Origin: Erysipelotrichaceae bacterium
GTDB lineage: Bacteria; Bacillota_I; Bacilli_A; Erysipelotrichales; Erysipelotrichaceae
NCBI GenBank assembly: GCA_030694975.1
Contig: JAUYTU010000010.1
Location: forward strand, 62,001-126,000
Length of the DNA: 64,000 nucleotides
Direction: 5' to 3'
Below, piece after piece: positions 47,121-56,868 of this stretch. The translations under genes were made by a program, and so were the position numbers. A model generated the notes under the pieces. That model saw nothing but the letters and a program-made list of their open reading frames with translations, was not told where the DNA came from and ran no database searches. How positions within the stretch are numbered: the first letter of the stretch is position 1; the number at the start of each line of letters is the position of its first letter.

Positions 47121-50100
47121 TCAATAAATTACATCATAACCTAGTTTGATAAGATGCAAAGAATAATTAATGAAGAAAGCTTTATAATGTGCGTCTCTAT
47201 CCCAGGTAATCATTTGGGCAATAATCAGATTTTGTCTTTCAAGTGTAATTTCTTCCCATCTTTTATCGATCATATCTTGATTTGATTGTAAGGAAATAAA
47301 AGTCTTGTACTTACTTCGGCATCTTTCCTCATAACCCTCATCCTGTTTAACATACTTCCCGACAAAAGTTTTTGGAGTTGCGTCTGAGTCTATACCCAGA
47401 TTAACCATATTTTCTGAATGTATCCTACGATTTATTTTATTATCTTGAAGAATCATTGGCAACTCAATCATGAATTTTCCAAAATGATAGATCTTTTCCC
47501 AGAACATTCCCCCGGAGTCCGAGCGATTAACTGGATTATTTCCGCAGTAAGCAAACATATTATTCCCAGAGAATCCCTGTCCGGTTGATACAAAGATATC
47601 CGCACTGATAAACCGCTTGATGGATGGATCATAGTAACGGCTCTGTAAGTAATATAGTCCACTCTCTGCGTCGTATCGGTATCCCCGGTATCGATACGGA
47701 TTCATCGCTCCGACCGTCGTTGCTAAGGATCCGGTGATGCTGATGGGTTTGCCCCAGGAGTCGTAGGTATACTTAACGATCTGTGCTCCCGATGCATCGA
47801 TCAGTCCGGTGATATCGCCCTGTCCGTTGCGTGTATAGAAATACGGTGTGCCGTTGAGACTGAAGGAGACCAACTGACCCCGGCTATCATAGCTATAGTG
47901 TAACGCATCGTTCCCTGTGGTTTCAAGGATTACTTTTCCGCCTTCCAACACATAATCTGTTATGACTTCATTGACTTCTTTGCGCGTTCGGATGCCCGAC
48001 TCATTGTAGGTATAATCTGCAGTGAAGATGTTATCCTCATCGGTATCCGTGATCTTGGCCAGCTGCCTTCCGGCCTGCCAGCTGTAACTTCTTGTCTTAT
48101 AGGAAAGCAGGTTGCCATTGGTATCGTAGGCAAGATTATCAGCACCGATGCTGGTCAGCTGGTCCTTCCATGCACTTACATAGGTATAGGGCACAGAGGT
48201 GATTAGACTTCCCAGAGTTCCGGTGGTGTAGGCATACTCCTTGACCGCCAACAGGTTTCCGCCTAAATCATATTGGTAGGTGATGCTCTTATTGAGCAAC
48301 GGGTTGTTCTCACGTTTTAGCTGATTGAAATCATCATATTCATAGGTAAAGGTATACGTCCCATCACTCAGCTCAGTGATGTTGCCATTGGCATCGACTT
48401 GGTAGGTGGTCGTAGTTGATCCGCTGCGATAAGAGTCTAGCACATGGGAACTGCTACCGGTGGAAGGATTGGATTTATAGGTCAGTGCGGTGGTATACGG
48501 TGTAGTGGTATTTAATGATGTCCCACTCAGCCTTCCCAACAGATCATAGGTATAGCTGTGCGTCTTGCCATCTGCACTCACGGTTGCGGGCTGATTGTCC
48601 GCGTTGTAGGTATAACTGGATGTGTAGGTCGTCCCCTGGAGAACTTCACTCACACCGCTTAACCGGTTCTTGGCATCAAAGCCATACGTAATCGCATGTC
48701 CCTGACTGTCCGTGATCTTCGACAGGCGGTTGGCTAAATCGTATTCCAGAGTGGTGGTGATGTTGCGAACGTTGTCTTTGACGATGGCCAAATTGCCGGA
48801 AGCGTCATAGCGGTATTCAAACTGCGGGGTGGCTGCGTTGTCGATCTTCACCCCAATGACACGGTCAAGGGAATCATAGATATATTCAACTTTACCCCCG
48901 TTGGCATAAAGACTGGAGGATAAACGGCTGGTTCTCGCTTGGTAACTGTGAGTGATCAGCGGGGACGTCCCCATCTTCACACTGGTCGGATTGCCCAGAG
49001 AGTCAAAGGTGAAGCCATAGCTGAAACCGTTGCGGGTGATGGTGGACAGTTGATCGCCGGTATAGCCGTAATCGACAATTGCACCGCCACTGCTTACCGT
49101 AGTCAACTTGTCATTGTTGGTATGATAGGTATAGGTCGTTGTAAAACCATTGGCATCCTTGGAGCTGGTCAACAGTCCTTTGTACGCATCCCAGTTGGTA
49201 TCTGTCACATTCCCCAAAGCATCCGTGACTTTGTCGGTGTACTGTCCGTTGGCCTCAGTGGTTGCGGAGGTGGATACAAAGGTTTTATAGGCTGCAATAT
49301 CCAAGGCACCGCTGACGGTCGTCTTGATTTGATCCGGTTTGATGATCCCCGAGAAAAAGGCGAGATCGTCGATTTCCCCGTCGAAATAGTCGGAGATGAC
49401 CGATCCGTCCCAGTCCTGGCCCAACACCCAAGGTTTGCCCGCAGTGGGCTGGATGGGTTGATTGAGCGTTGTCTGATAGATTGGGTTACCCCCGTTAATA
49501 TAGACAGAAACCTTAGTCGAGGTGTCACTCATCTTCTCAAAGGTGAGGACATGGTGCTTGTATTCATTGCTATACTTGGTTCCACCGGTCGTGGTCAGGC
49601 TGCGGATGCGGGTATGGATCCCGTTTTCCCAATAGCCATACAGCCAGATGTTGTTACCACTGCTGTCATGTTTCCCCAAGATCAGCTGGCCATCCGCCGT
49701 GCTGTGAGGTTTGACCCACATCGAAATACTGAAATTGTCCCCGACGGGAAAATCGGTGAGTTGTGCCCACTGACTGGTCCCGTTGAAAACGATCGCATTG
49801 CCAAACCTTCCTGTTGCGAAGGTCGCTCCGACATTGGTACCATGATAGTTATTGCCCGAACTGTCGTTGAGATTGTTTCCGTCAAAGGAATAATAAGCGA
49901 TCAGGTTGGTTTTGGTGGTTAAGGACGTGTTGTTCCCATAGGCATCATAACTCATGGTATAGTTCACGTTGCTGGCCGAAAGTGCACTTAACAGATTGTG
50001 CTTGCTATCATATGTATAGAGAAACTGTCCGCCGATTTCATCCGTCAGTTTGACTAAATCATCATTGGCATTGTATTGCATGCCATTGGTCTCATTGGAT

Positions 50101-53100
50101 AACTGCTGAGTGGAAATGACGTTGCCATTGGCATCGTACTGATACGATGTACTGAACGTTTCTTTAAACAGAGCTAAATCATCAAAGGCGACGGTATTGA
50201 GATTTTTATGGTAACGAGCCAACAGCCGGACTTTTGTATAGCTCCCCGACGCAATCGCGGCACCACTGACATATTGCCAATGCTTAAACGATGGATTGAA
50301 AGCAGCGCTGACACGATTGACCAACGTCGTTCCATTGTAAAATTCCACCGTCACATCGAAGATTTTGGTGGTGTTGGTGGGCACAGAGTCCGCCTTGGCC
50401 CAGCCGCCAAAGGTATACACATCGCCACTGCTTCCCCCGACATTGATATCTTGAGAAACAAATCGATCCAAACTCGCAGATCCGCCGATCTGCAGGGCTT
50501 GGGTACTGACGTTCAAACGGCCCGTGAGCGAACCGATCGAACCGCCCGAGTGAGTCCAACCGGTCAGTCCGCTGGTAAATCCGGAGTTGGACAAAAGATT
50601 ATAGCGATTGGCCACATCCCCTTCTTCAACTTGAACATTGTCAAAATAAGCCGTCCCGGTTTCATTTTTGATTCCCAACCGGATGAGCACGGTGCCATCG
50701 GTGGCATCGGACGGTATGGTAAAGGGTATGGATTGTTTGGTCCAGTCTTGCGAACCGCTTAGTGGGGAAGAGTTCACAGCTACATAGGTTCCGCTGCTGT
50801 TTTTATAAGAAGCTTCCAACCACGCTCCCCCTTGATTGGTTGAAGACACACTGACCGTTTTGATCCTTGAAGAGAGGGTATAAGTTTGACCTTTGGTCAG
50901 TGTCAGGGTTTGGGAGTGTTGAGAGAAAGATGTGGTATTGGTTTTGATTACACGAAGGGAGTAATTCCCTAAAAGCTTATCTGCGGTTGTTATGTCTACG
51001 GTTGCCGTACTTCCCGATCCGTGAACATCACTCCACCCGGTATCGCCACTTTCTCCACCGGAATTAAACAAGGTATTGGTAATGGATTGTTGAAGCTTGG
51101 ATACTGAGTTCAGTTTGTTCGCAGCGGCTCCGCCATCACCGTCGAAAAATTTGAAATACTGAGCATAACCCAAGTCGTTGACTTTCGCTACGGTATGGCC
51201 CCAATCTGTAAACTGAAGCTGTAAACTGCGATTATTGAAATCCGTAAACGTCGTAAAGTTATCACCATAGGTCATCGACAGGGTCGTACCCAACGTCGCC
51301 CCATTCTTCTCCGTCAGGCTGACCACACGCTTTGGTGAGGATGTGCTGTATCCAACCACCAGCTCATAACCATCGTGATTTTTGACACTGGTAAGCAAGG
51401 ATCCGCTATAGGTATAAATACTGGCCAAATTATCCGGATAGGTAATCTGTATCAGATTCCCGCTGGCATCATAACTGTATTGGATGTGTCGACCGGCAAC
51501 ATCTGTGATTTTCTGTAAGTTTCCACTGTACGTCAGCGTCATGGTCCGTCCGCTGCCATCCGCCACACTCGCGACTTTCCCAGAGTCGTACGTAATGGTC
51601 ATCGTGTTGCCGTTGCGATCGATGATCTTCACCAGATCGTTGGCGGAATTGAACTCCATTTTATTATCATCTTTGTCCGTAATGACATACCGAGCAGTGG
51701 TTGACGCAGTATTCTCAACCAGATGGTATCCCAGACCATCCTCATCTTCATACGGACTGGATCCCACTTTCGGGAAATAGTGACTTGTCCCGTCCCCATC
51801 AATATAACGATAGTACGTGATACTTCCCACCACCACCGTCGAAACTTTCTGATGGATGTTTAAGCGGAAGCCGTTGCCATAGCCCATGTTGCTCAAATCA
51901 TTATTGTTATACACATGACGAATCGCAATGGGCATGCGGTTGCCCGATAAACTGGCATCGCTATGCACCAACACCAGATTGCCGGTGACATCCTGGGTAT
52001 AAACGGTTCCGGCTCGCCCGATGGATTGAGATCGGTACGTCCAATACGGTTCCAATCCGCTAGTGTTTCTATAAGAAATCACCACATAGGGCTTCGACAA
52101 CGCTTGGTCTGCGGAATAATACTCATTGTAACTGTTCGAATTTGTGCCTGGCGCACTGTCCTCAAGCATAAATCCGTGATTGGTCCCACTGTTATACCAT
52201 TGTTGTACCAGTCGGGTAATATTCCATTGATGCGATGTTCCTGCTGTTCCACTCATCATGACATAGTCTTCCACCTTGTTACTGACCGGTACACTCGTTC
52301 CTAAGGGTTGTGTGTTCCAAGTGATGGTACTATTCCAATCAGAAGTCACTTCCACCAGGTTTAACTGGCGGGCAGCGATGGTATGATTCGTCTTTTGAGT
52401 CAGAAAAAACACTGCATCGGTAACCATGTCCGCACTGGTTAGGGTAGGAAGATTTAGAAATCGATAATACGTGCGATTAACATGCGAACTTGTACCCCAT
52501 CCGGTCTTCACGATCATACTGGATGCAAAGTTCGTGGTTGGAGTACCTTGCGATACATGGACGTCATTTATATCGTATCGACTCACACTGGTAGCTACGA
52601 CCGGATCAATGATTACCGGATACACCCGCTTCGCATCGGTAAGCCATGCTTCATCCGGGCTCATTGTCAGGATCGTTCCTTCAGCACTTTTTGTTAGTTG
52701 CATTGTGATGTCCGTACTGATTTCACCCGCACTGTCCATCATGTGCGGGGGTTCAAGAAAGAAAACCTCCTTTCCCGATTCCGTGTCCTTGAATATGACT
52801 TGTCCCTCAAACTCTTCCATGCTCAGGTTTTTTGTTTGATAAATAAAGCGGAAATCCCGTACCGCATCCACCGATGCTAAGACGATATCCTCTTTGAGCC
52901 TCTCAGGAAAGATCGTATAACGGAGTTTTACCCCTTTGAATACCTCATCATACTCAATGACTGAGGACAGATTTCGCAGGACTTTCATGCTCTCACTAGC
53001 ACTAAGCCCCTCGACCTCTTGAGACAAGGCTACTTGAGCCAAGGATGACTGAGCATCGAGCAATGAAAAAGAAATTTCATACGATCCCTGACTCAGCTGT

Positions 53101-53504
53101 ACCAGTTTCTTGGACGTGGTGGTTTTCGCGAACAGCACCGAAAAACTGTTTTTCTTATTTTTATATACCTGCTCACCCTTCACATTTTGTTCAGTGAGCG
53201 AATTATCGATATCCACCCACGCACCGTTTTCCTTCACATGAACCGTAGTGGGATACAGGACAGCTTCATAGGAAAAATCATCTTTAAAGAAATGCTTGAT
53301 ATTCCTTTCCCGTTTACTTGTGTCTTCCCCGACAAGTTCCTTTTTGGCGTTGTACTCCCTGGGTTTTTCTTGTTGGTTAACTGGAGCTAAAGCATTTTCA
53401 CCACTTTCGGATGAGGTCTGGGCGAACGACCGTATCGGTGCATGATGAAAAAACAGGCATACGGTTAGCAGGATGGTAAAGCATGATTGAATGGTTTTTT
53501 TCAT
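47121..53504 (-). CDS. wapA: Secreted WapA/Rhs polymorphic toxin with tail 1
   Basis: 2127 residues. Signal peptide 1-28 (S-F-A-Q end). A DNRLRE-type domain lies at about 300-450, first Tyr-Asp repeats at about 480-770, two carbohydrate-binding-like beta domains at about 810-960 and 970-1110, a LamG-like domain at about 1200-1400, and the Rhs repeat shell at about 1450-1960 ending in R-Y-Y-D-P-S-I-K-R-F-I-S-A-D. The variable tail (about 160 residues) is not recognised. WapA proteins deliver their tail into neighbouring cells on contact. AAGGGGG lies before the ATG at 53504. The immunity candidate follows 14 bases after the stop. Confidence 0.9.
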   Translation of the reverse strand: MKKTIQSCFTILLTVCLFFHHAPIRSFAQTSSESGENALAPVNQQEKPREYNAKKELVGEDTSKRERNIKHFFKDDFSYEAVLYPTTVHVKENGAWVDIDNSLTEQNVKGEQVYKNKKNSFSVLFAKTTTSKKLVQLSQGSYEISFSLLDAQSSLAQVALSQEVEGLSASESMKVLRNLSSVIEYDEVFKGVKLRYTIFPERLKEDIVLASVDAVRDFRFIYQTKNLSMEEFEGQVIFKDTESGKEVFFLEPPHMMDSAGEISTDITMQLTKSAEGTILTMSPDEAWLTDAKRVYPVIIDPVVATSVSRYDINDVHVSQGTPTTNFASSMIVKTGWGTSSHVNRTYYRFLNLPTLTSADMVTDAVFFLTQKTNHTIAARQLNLVEVTSDWNSTITWNTQPLGTSVPVSNKVEDYVMMSGTAGTSHQWNITRLVQQWYNSGTNHGFMLEDSAPGTNSNSYNEYYSADQALSKPYVVISYRNTSGLEPYWTYRSQSIGRAGTVYTQDVTGNLVLVHSDASLSGNRMPIAIRHVYNNNDLSNMGYGNGFRLNIHQKVSTVVVGSITYYRYIDGDGTSHYFPKVGSSPYEDEDGLGYHLVENTASTTARYVITDKDDNKMEFNSANDLVKIIDRNGNTMTITYDSGKVASVADGSGRTMTLTYSGNLQKITDVAGRHIQYSYDASGNLIQITYPDNLASIYTYSGSLLTSVKNHDGYELVVGYSTSSPKRVVSLTEKNGATLGTTLSMTYGDNFTTFTDFNNRSLQLQFTDWGHTVAKVNDLGYAQYFKFFDGDGGAAANKLNSVSKLQQSITNTLFNSGGESGDTGWSDVHGSGSTATVDITTADKLLGNYSLRVIKTNTTSFSQHSQTLTLTKGQTYTLSSRIKTVSVSSTNQGGAWLEASYKNSSGTYVAVNSSPLSGSQDWTKQSIPFTIPSDATDGTVLIRLGIKNETGTAYFDNVQVEEGDVANRYNLLSNSGFTSGLTGWTHSGGSIGSLTGRLNVSTQALQIGGSASLDRFVSQDINVGGSSGDVYTFGGWAKADSVPTNTTKIFDVTVEFYNGTTLVNRVSAAFNPSFKHWQYVSGAAIASGSYTKVRLLARYHKNLNTVAFDDLALFKETFSTSYQYDANGNVISTQQLSNETNGMQYNANDDLVKLTDEIGGQFLYTYDSKHNLLSALSASNVNYTMSYDAYGNNTSLTTKTNLIAYYSFDGNNLNDSSGNNYHGTNVGATFATGRFGNAIVFNGTSQWAQLTDFPVGDNFSISMWVKPHSTADGQLILGKHDSSGNNIWLYGYWENGIHTRIRSLTTTGGTKYSNEYKHHVLTFEKMSDTSTKVSVYINGGNPIYQTTLNQPIQPTAGKPWVLGQDWDGSVISDYFDGEIDDLAFFSGIIKPDQIKTTVSGALDIAAYKTFVSTSATTEANGQYTDKVTDALGNVTDTNWDAYKGLLTSSKDANGFTTTYTYHTNNDKLTTVSSGGAIVDYGYTGDQLSTITRNGFSYGFTFDSLGNPTSVKMGTSPLITHSYQARTSRLSSSLYANGGKVEYIYDSLDRVIGVKIDNAATPQFEYRYDASGNLAIVKDNVRNITTTLEYDLANRLSKITDSQGHAITYGFDAKNRLSGVSEVLQGTTYTSSYTYNADNQPATVSADGKTHSYTYDLLGRLSGTSLNTTTPYTTALTYKSNPSTGSSSHVLDSYRSGSTTTTYQVDANGNITELSDGTYTFTYEYDDFNQLKRENNPLLNKSITYQYDLGGNLLAVKEYAYTTGTLGSLITSVPYTYVSAWKDQLTSIGADNLAYDTNGNLLSYKTRSYSWQAGRQLAKITDTDEDNIFTADYTYNESGIRTRKEVNEVITDYVLEGGKVILETTGNDALHYSYDSRGQLVSFSLNGTPYFYTRNGQGDITGLIDASGAQIVKYTYDSWGKPISITGSLATTVGAMNPYRYRGYRYDAESGLYYLQSRYYDPSIKRFISADIFVSTGQGFSGNNMFAYCGNNPVNRSDSGGMFWEKIYHFGKFMIELPMILQDNKINRRIHSENMVNLGIDSDATPKTFVGKYVKQDEGYEERCRSKYKTFISLQSNQDMIDKRWEEITLERQNLIIAQMITWDRDAHYKAFFINYSLHLIKLGYDVIY
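47598..49038 (-). repeat. Rhs core homology block, copy 1 (expressed gene)
   Basis: The part of wapA that recurs in both orphan cassettes. Its left edge is the end of the conserved core, so recombination anywhere inside it would swap toxin tail and immunity gene together. Confidence 0.85.
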
Positions 53505-53969
53505 AAAATCCCCCTTACGATTCAATGAAGGGAGAATAAAGATGAAATGCGAACGACCGTTTTTCAACGCAAAAAAACATGGTTTGAATAGGCTTCACTT
53601 CACCATGTGTGGTCGCATGATTCATACGATATCCCCCTGGCATTATTTATCTAAAAATTACCATTCAACTTCATGGCTGTCAAGAGTGTTTTGTGAAATT
53701 GATTAACAAATTTGAAGCTTTCAAGCTTTCGTGCCTTCAAACAGTGTAAGGTGTGAAGTTCATCTTGTATTGATCGTTGAACCTTCGTAACGGCAAATTT
53801 AGCCGTTCGATTCAAATCATTCGAGCTTTCTGAACTGTTTTCCTTTTCAGGATATCTTCTGCCATCAAAGTGATGATTTGTTAAGACTAAGATTGAGCAC
53901 TTGCAATACCAAAAGCCATTGCCATTTTCTCACCTTTTCGCTGCTTTTTTCATAACTTTCGAGGAAATC
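53505..53969. other. Gene-free stretch upstream of wapA
   Basis: 465 bases between the HNH gene and wapA. No supported gene on either strand. Seen: the wapA ribosome site, a tandem AAGCTTTC pair at about 53,714-53,729, and an inverted repeat AACGGC-N7-GCCGTT at about 53,788-53,806. No clear sigma-A promoter was found. In a normal prophage the large terminase gene would follow the HNH gene at this place. Confidence 0.6.
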
Positions 53970-54746
53970 TCAATTTTTTGGTTTGCGTGCATTTGATGAC
54001 CCCTCTCCAGTTCCCGATTCGGTTCCCTGAAATTCAGACCGGGGGGGAGTCGGAGTGAACTTCAGGAACCAATCGTGGATATAATTCAGCCAGTCTTGTT
54101 GGACAAACTGTTTATCCCGGTCTTGGAGTAATCGTCTGATGCATTCTTCTTGAGGTACGTCGATGAAGATGATCTCTGCTCCGAGTTGTTGTGCGAGTCG
54201 TTCTCGCTCGACGAAGTTGGGATAGCCACCGATGATCCATGCTTGCGACCACTTCCCGGTTCTTGTTTTGATTTGATCCAGCAAGACATCTCGCAGTTGG
54301 AAGATATTTAATGCCAGCTCCGAAGGCTTGTCATACGGTGGTAACAAGGTGATGGCCCGATACAGTTCATCAAGGTCAAGGACAATGTCTTTGCGTCCTT
54401 TACTTGCTCGTACATAGGTGGTCTTACCGGATAACGGTGGACCATAGACGATATAGATCTTTTGTACAGATGTATATCCGAATCGTTCATGGATGGCATT
54501 GTGACATCGATGATGAACCAATAGGATATTCTCTGGGTTCAATGCGATGATCGCATCATGAACATTCGATGGAGTAAGTTCTTTGATGTGGTGGGCAATA
54601 CAGTCGATATCTTTTAGAATGACTTCTTTACAGTGCTCACACAGCAATCCTTGTGCCGGATGGCTGCGCTGTATCATCAATGATTGTCGTAAGCTTCTCC
54701 ACTCATGACTCTTATAAAAGTCCGCTAAGGTTTGGTACTTAGCCAT
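53970..54746 (-). CDS. HNH endonuclease fused to a P-loop kinase-like domain
   Basis: 258 residues. The first about 95 residues are an HNH nuclease: C-E-H-C zinc pair, A-H-H-I-K-E-L, N-P-E-N, H-H-R-C-H. The rest has a Walker A (G-P-P-L-S-G-K-T-T), a D-L-D-E strand like a small kinase or zeta-type ATPase, and a polar tail. The combination occurs in Bacillota phages next to the terminase genes, where HNH proteins assist packaging. ATG at 54746 shares one base with the stop of the TerS-like gene (TAATG); AGAGGAG lies upstream. Confidence 0.82.
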   Translation of the reverse strand: MAKYQTLADFYKSHEWRSLRQSLMIQRSHPAQGLLCEHCKEVILKDIDCIAHHIKELTPSNVHDAIIALNPENILLVHHRCHNAIHERFGYTSVQKIYIVYGPPLSGKTTYVRASKGRKDIVLDLDELYRAITLLPPYDKPSELALNIFQLRDVLLDQIKTRTGKWSQAWIIGGYPNFVERERLAQQLGAEIIFIDVPQEECIRRLLQDRDKQFVQQDWLNYIHDWFLKFTPTPPRSEFQGTESGTGEGSSNARKPKN

Positions 54747-55192
54747 TACCACTCCTCTGCTTTCGCTAGTCGTTCACGGAGTTCTAACTCTTGTCGTTTC
54801 AGCTGTAACATCTGTGGATTGTCTGAGTAATTTTGAGGATCTTTGTTCTTCAATAGACCAAACAATGCTCCGGTATCCGGTGGCTGATGTTTCTTGGTTA
54901 TTTCGGTATAAGTGACCGAGTTTCCATTCTCAGTCTTGGTATAGACTTTCTTCTCTTCGTATTCATATCCTAAGGCTTTCTTGATCAAGGCATTCTCCAA
55001 CTCAGTGATCAGAGTTTCTTTCCCCTTTTTTAAAGCCTTAACAACTTCAAGGTATTGTTTCTTATAGACTTCCAAAGTTGTGACCGATACACCAAGGTTT
55101 TTACAGATCTGATCTTCACGCAAACCATCCCTTGCCCACTTTTCGACAAGATGTAACTTCGATTTGACTTGATCCCATTTGCTCTTGGCCAT
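54746..55192 (-). CDS. Phage terminase small subunit-like protein
   Basis: 148 residues. An N-terminal helix-turn-helix (about 18-45, E-D-Q-I-C-K-N-L-G-V-S-V-T-T-L-E) and a C-terminal coiled part (about 125-148). The middle (Y-E-Y-E-E-K-K-V-Y-T, K-K-H-Q-P-P-D-T-G-A-L-F-G-L-L) matches TerS-like proteins of Bacillota phages. TerS recognises the pac site and hands DNA to the large terminase. No large subunit gene is present. As in PICI satellites, such a TerS could redirect helper phage packaging. Confidence 0.75.
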   Translation of the reverse strand: MAKSKWDQVKSKLHLVEKWARDGLREDQICKNLGVSVTTLEVYKKQYLEVVKALKKGKETLITELENALIKKALGYEYEEKKVYTKTENGNSVTYTEITKKHQPPDTGALFGLLKNKDPQNYSDNPQMLQLKRQELELRERLAKAEEW

Positions 55193-55223
55193 TGCACACC
55201 TCTTCTACTTGTAAATTAGCACA

Positions 55224-55254
55224 TAAAAAAACTCCGGTAAGTACCGAAGTTTAT
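55224..55254 (-). terminator. Terminator after the 47-residue gene
   Basis: Stem AACTTCGGTA / (T)ACCGGAGTT with a short loop and at least seven T on the minus strand; it separates the A+T-rich island from the terminase-like genes. Confidence 0.75.
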
Positions 55255-55283
55255 TTTAAGAGAATTGTTTCATTAAACATTAA

Positions 55284-55427
55284 CTAATCAGATAATATAC
55301 CTTTATTATCTCCAATTTTAACATATAAAATTTTATTCTCATTATAATCTTCCATTTTGACTGACTCTGATCTATCGCTGTAATTTTCCTTTAATAGTTC
55401 TATTATTTTCTTAACTTCTTGTGACAT
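55284..55427 (-). CDS. Small acidic-basic protein of 47 residues
   Basis: Reads M-S-Q-E-V-K-K-I-I-E-L-L-K-E-N-Y and so on, a charged helix followed by a strand-like end; function unknown. An AAGGGAG ribosome site lies 9 bases before the ATG and a terminator follows the stop. It lies downstream of the HEPN gene on the same strand (58 bases apart), so it may be a small partner such as an antitoxin. Confidence 0.5.
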   Translation of the reverse strand: MSQEVKKIIELLKENYSDRSESVKMEDYNENKILYVKIGDNKGILSD

Positions 55428-55485
55428 TTTTATATTCTCCCTTCAACAAGTATATTATCACTCAAACTGAAAAAATATTCAACAA

Positions 55486-56868
55486 CTAAGATTTCTCTGC
55501 TACTTCTTCATATCCGAGTTCCTTTACCAATATCTTAAATTGTTCCGATTTTTGATACTCCCTAAAAATTGGCCAGTCTAGGTAAAAGGTTAGATCGTCT
55601 GAAAATTCATGGTCCTTATGATCCTTTGATTCAATGATTTTTTTAAGGTGTTTATTTGCTTCATCGAAGTTGTCATTTAGAATAGCTATACACATTTTAT
55701 GATTATCATGTGCTAGCGAAAAATCAGTTTCATTTAGTTTTTTGGCATAGTTTTTGTCTCCGAGCCATTTTTTTGTTTGTGACGCATTAATACAGTGCAG
55801 TAATTTATCTTCTCCATTAAATTTATTTGTTTCGGTGTTAATCAAATCAAACAACAAATCGGCAGTGATCAAGTTATTGGCTTTAAGTTTATCATAAGCA
55901 ATGTTATGGAAAAGAGAAAATCTATCACCATAATTCTGTGGTTCAATATGTTGCCAATAGTAAAATATAACACTTAATCCCAGTATCAAAATATTTCTAA
56001 TACTGTTCTCAACATACTCTCTACTAACTTGTATTTTCTTGCCTTTCTTAACATCTTTCCTTAGAGATTCAACAACATTACTCATATAATATGCATTCAC
56101 TACCCCACCATTATGAACAATTATATGCCTGCGCTGGAAAATCTCATTTACTATTGATGTTTCACTTGTCAATTTTTCATGCATTTTCGTGTTCGTGTAT
56201 TTCGAAATAGCTTTTATCCAGTCAACATTCGATTTTCTCATCTGATCGTTTATGATTTCCATAATCAAATGTGATTTTGCTTCATCAATATCACCGATTT
56301 TCATTAAATCGTTAAACGAAATCGTTTTTTTATCGATTTCAATTGTCTCAAACTTTGTTACGATTATATCGCTGAACACTTGACTAACAAGATACTCGTA
56401 ATTGTTTACCAGAGTTAATAGTGAGGAATGAGCGAACATATCTACTTGCATGCCTATTGATTTTTGCCTTTTCATTGCCTCTTGAAGTAGCACTTTCAAT
56501 TTATAGTCCTTTAGTGTATAAGTTAACTTATCTCCGTCAAATTCAAACTTACATAAACTTGATGAAAACAACTCAACGAAATGTCTCACAATTTTTTCAG
56601 GATCATTATCATATTCATCCGGGAAAAAATCACTTCCATTTTTTTTCTTAGTTTTATGAATCCCTGATAAAAATAAACCTGGATCTGCTTTAAAATCTGC
56701 AACCATAAGTGACAAAATTTTCATGCTATCTAGAATTGCTTTTTCGTCGGAACCTTCTCGAAACTTTTGCCCTATTTGATCCAATGTTTGGGCAATTGAA
56801 CTAATGTACTCCATCAATGAATCAAGTTGATCAACAAAACTAAGCGTAATTTTTTTTAAGTTATCCAT
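55486..56868 (-). CDS. HEPN-motif protein, putative RNase or defence effector
   Basis: 460 residues, mostly helical, no membrane segment. Near residue 246 the motif R-R-H-I-I-V-H-N gives an R-x4-H, the catalytic signature of HEPN RNases; the preceding I-V-N-E-I-F-Q and following G-G-V-V-N-A-Y-Y fit the large HEPN (MAE_28990/RiboL-PSP-like) type. HEPN proteins act in abortive infection and toxin systems by cutting RNA. The gene is A+T-richer than the phage genes around it, has its own promoter and a GGGGGG ribosome site, and is followed by a 47-residue gene. The defence role is inferred. Confidence 0.65.
   Translation of the reverse strand: MDNLKKITLSFVDQLDSLMEYISSIAQTLDQIGQKFREGSDEKAILDSMKILSLMVADFKADPGLFLSGIHKTKKKNGSDFFPDEYDNDPEKIVRHFVELFSSSLCKFEFDGDKLTYTLKDYKLKVLLQEAMKRQKSIGMQVDMFAHSSLLTLVNNYEYLVSQVFSDIIVTKFETIEIDKKTISFNDLMKIGDIDEAKSHLIMEIINDQMRKSNVDWIKAISKYTNTKMHEKLTSETSIVNEIFQRRHIIVHNGGVVNAYYMSNVVESLRKDVKKGKKIQVSREYVENSIRNILILGLSVIFYYWQHIEPQNYGDRFSLFHNIAYDKLKANNLITADLLFDLINTETNKFNGEDKLLHCINASQTKKWLGDKNYAKKLNETDFSLAHDNHKMCIAILNDNFDEANKHLKKIIESKDHKDHEFSDDLTFYLDWPIFREYQKSEQFKILVKELGYEEVAEKS

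Noticed and set aside
42200-49050. CRISPR-like array
   Set aside because: The repeats are long coding Rhs cores and Tyr-Asp repeats, not short spaced repeats; no cas genes are present.
48939-49922. A 327-codon plus-strand open frame inside wapA
   Set aside because: It lies opposite a clear coding frame, has no start signal and matches no protein type; similar shadows occur in the two orphan cores.
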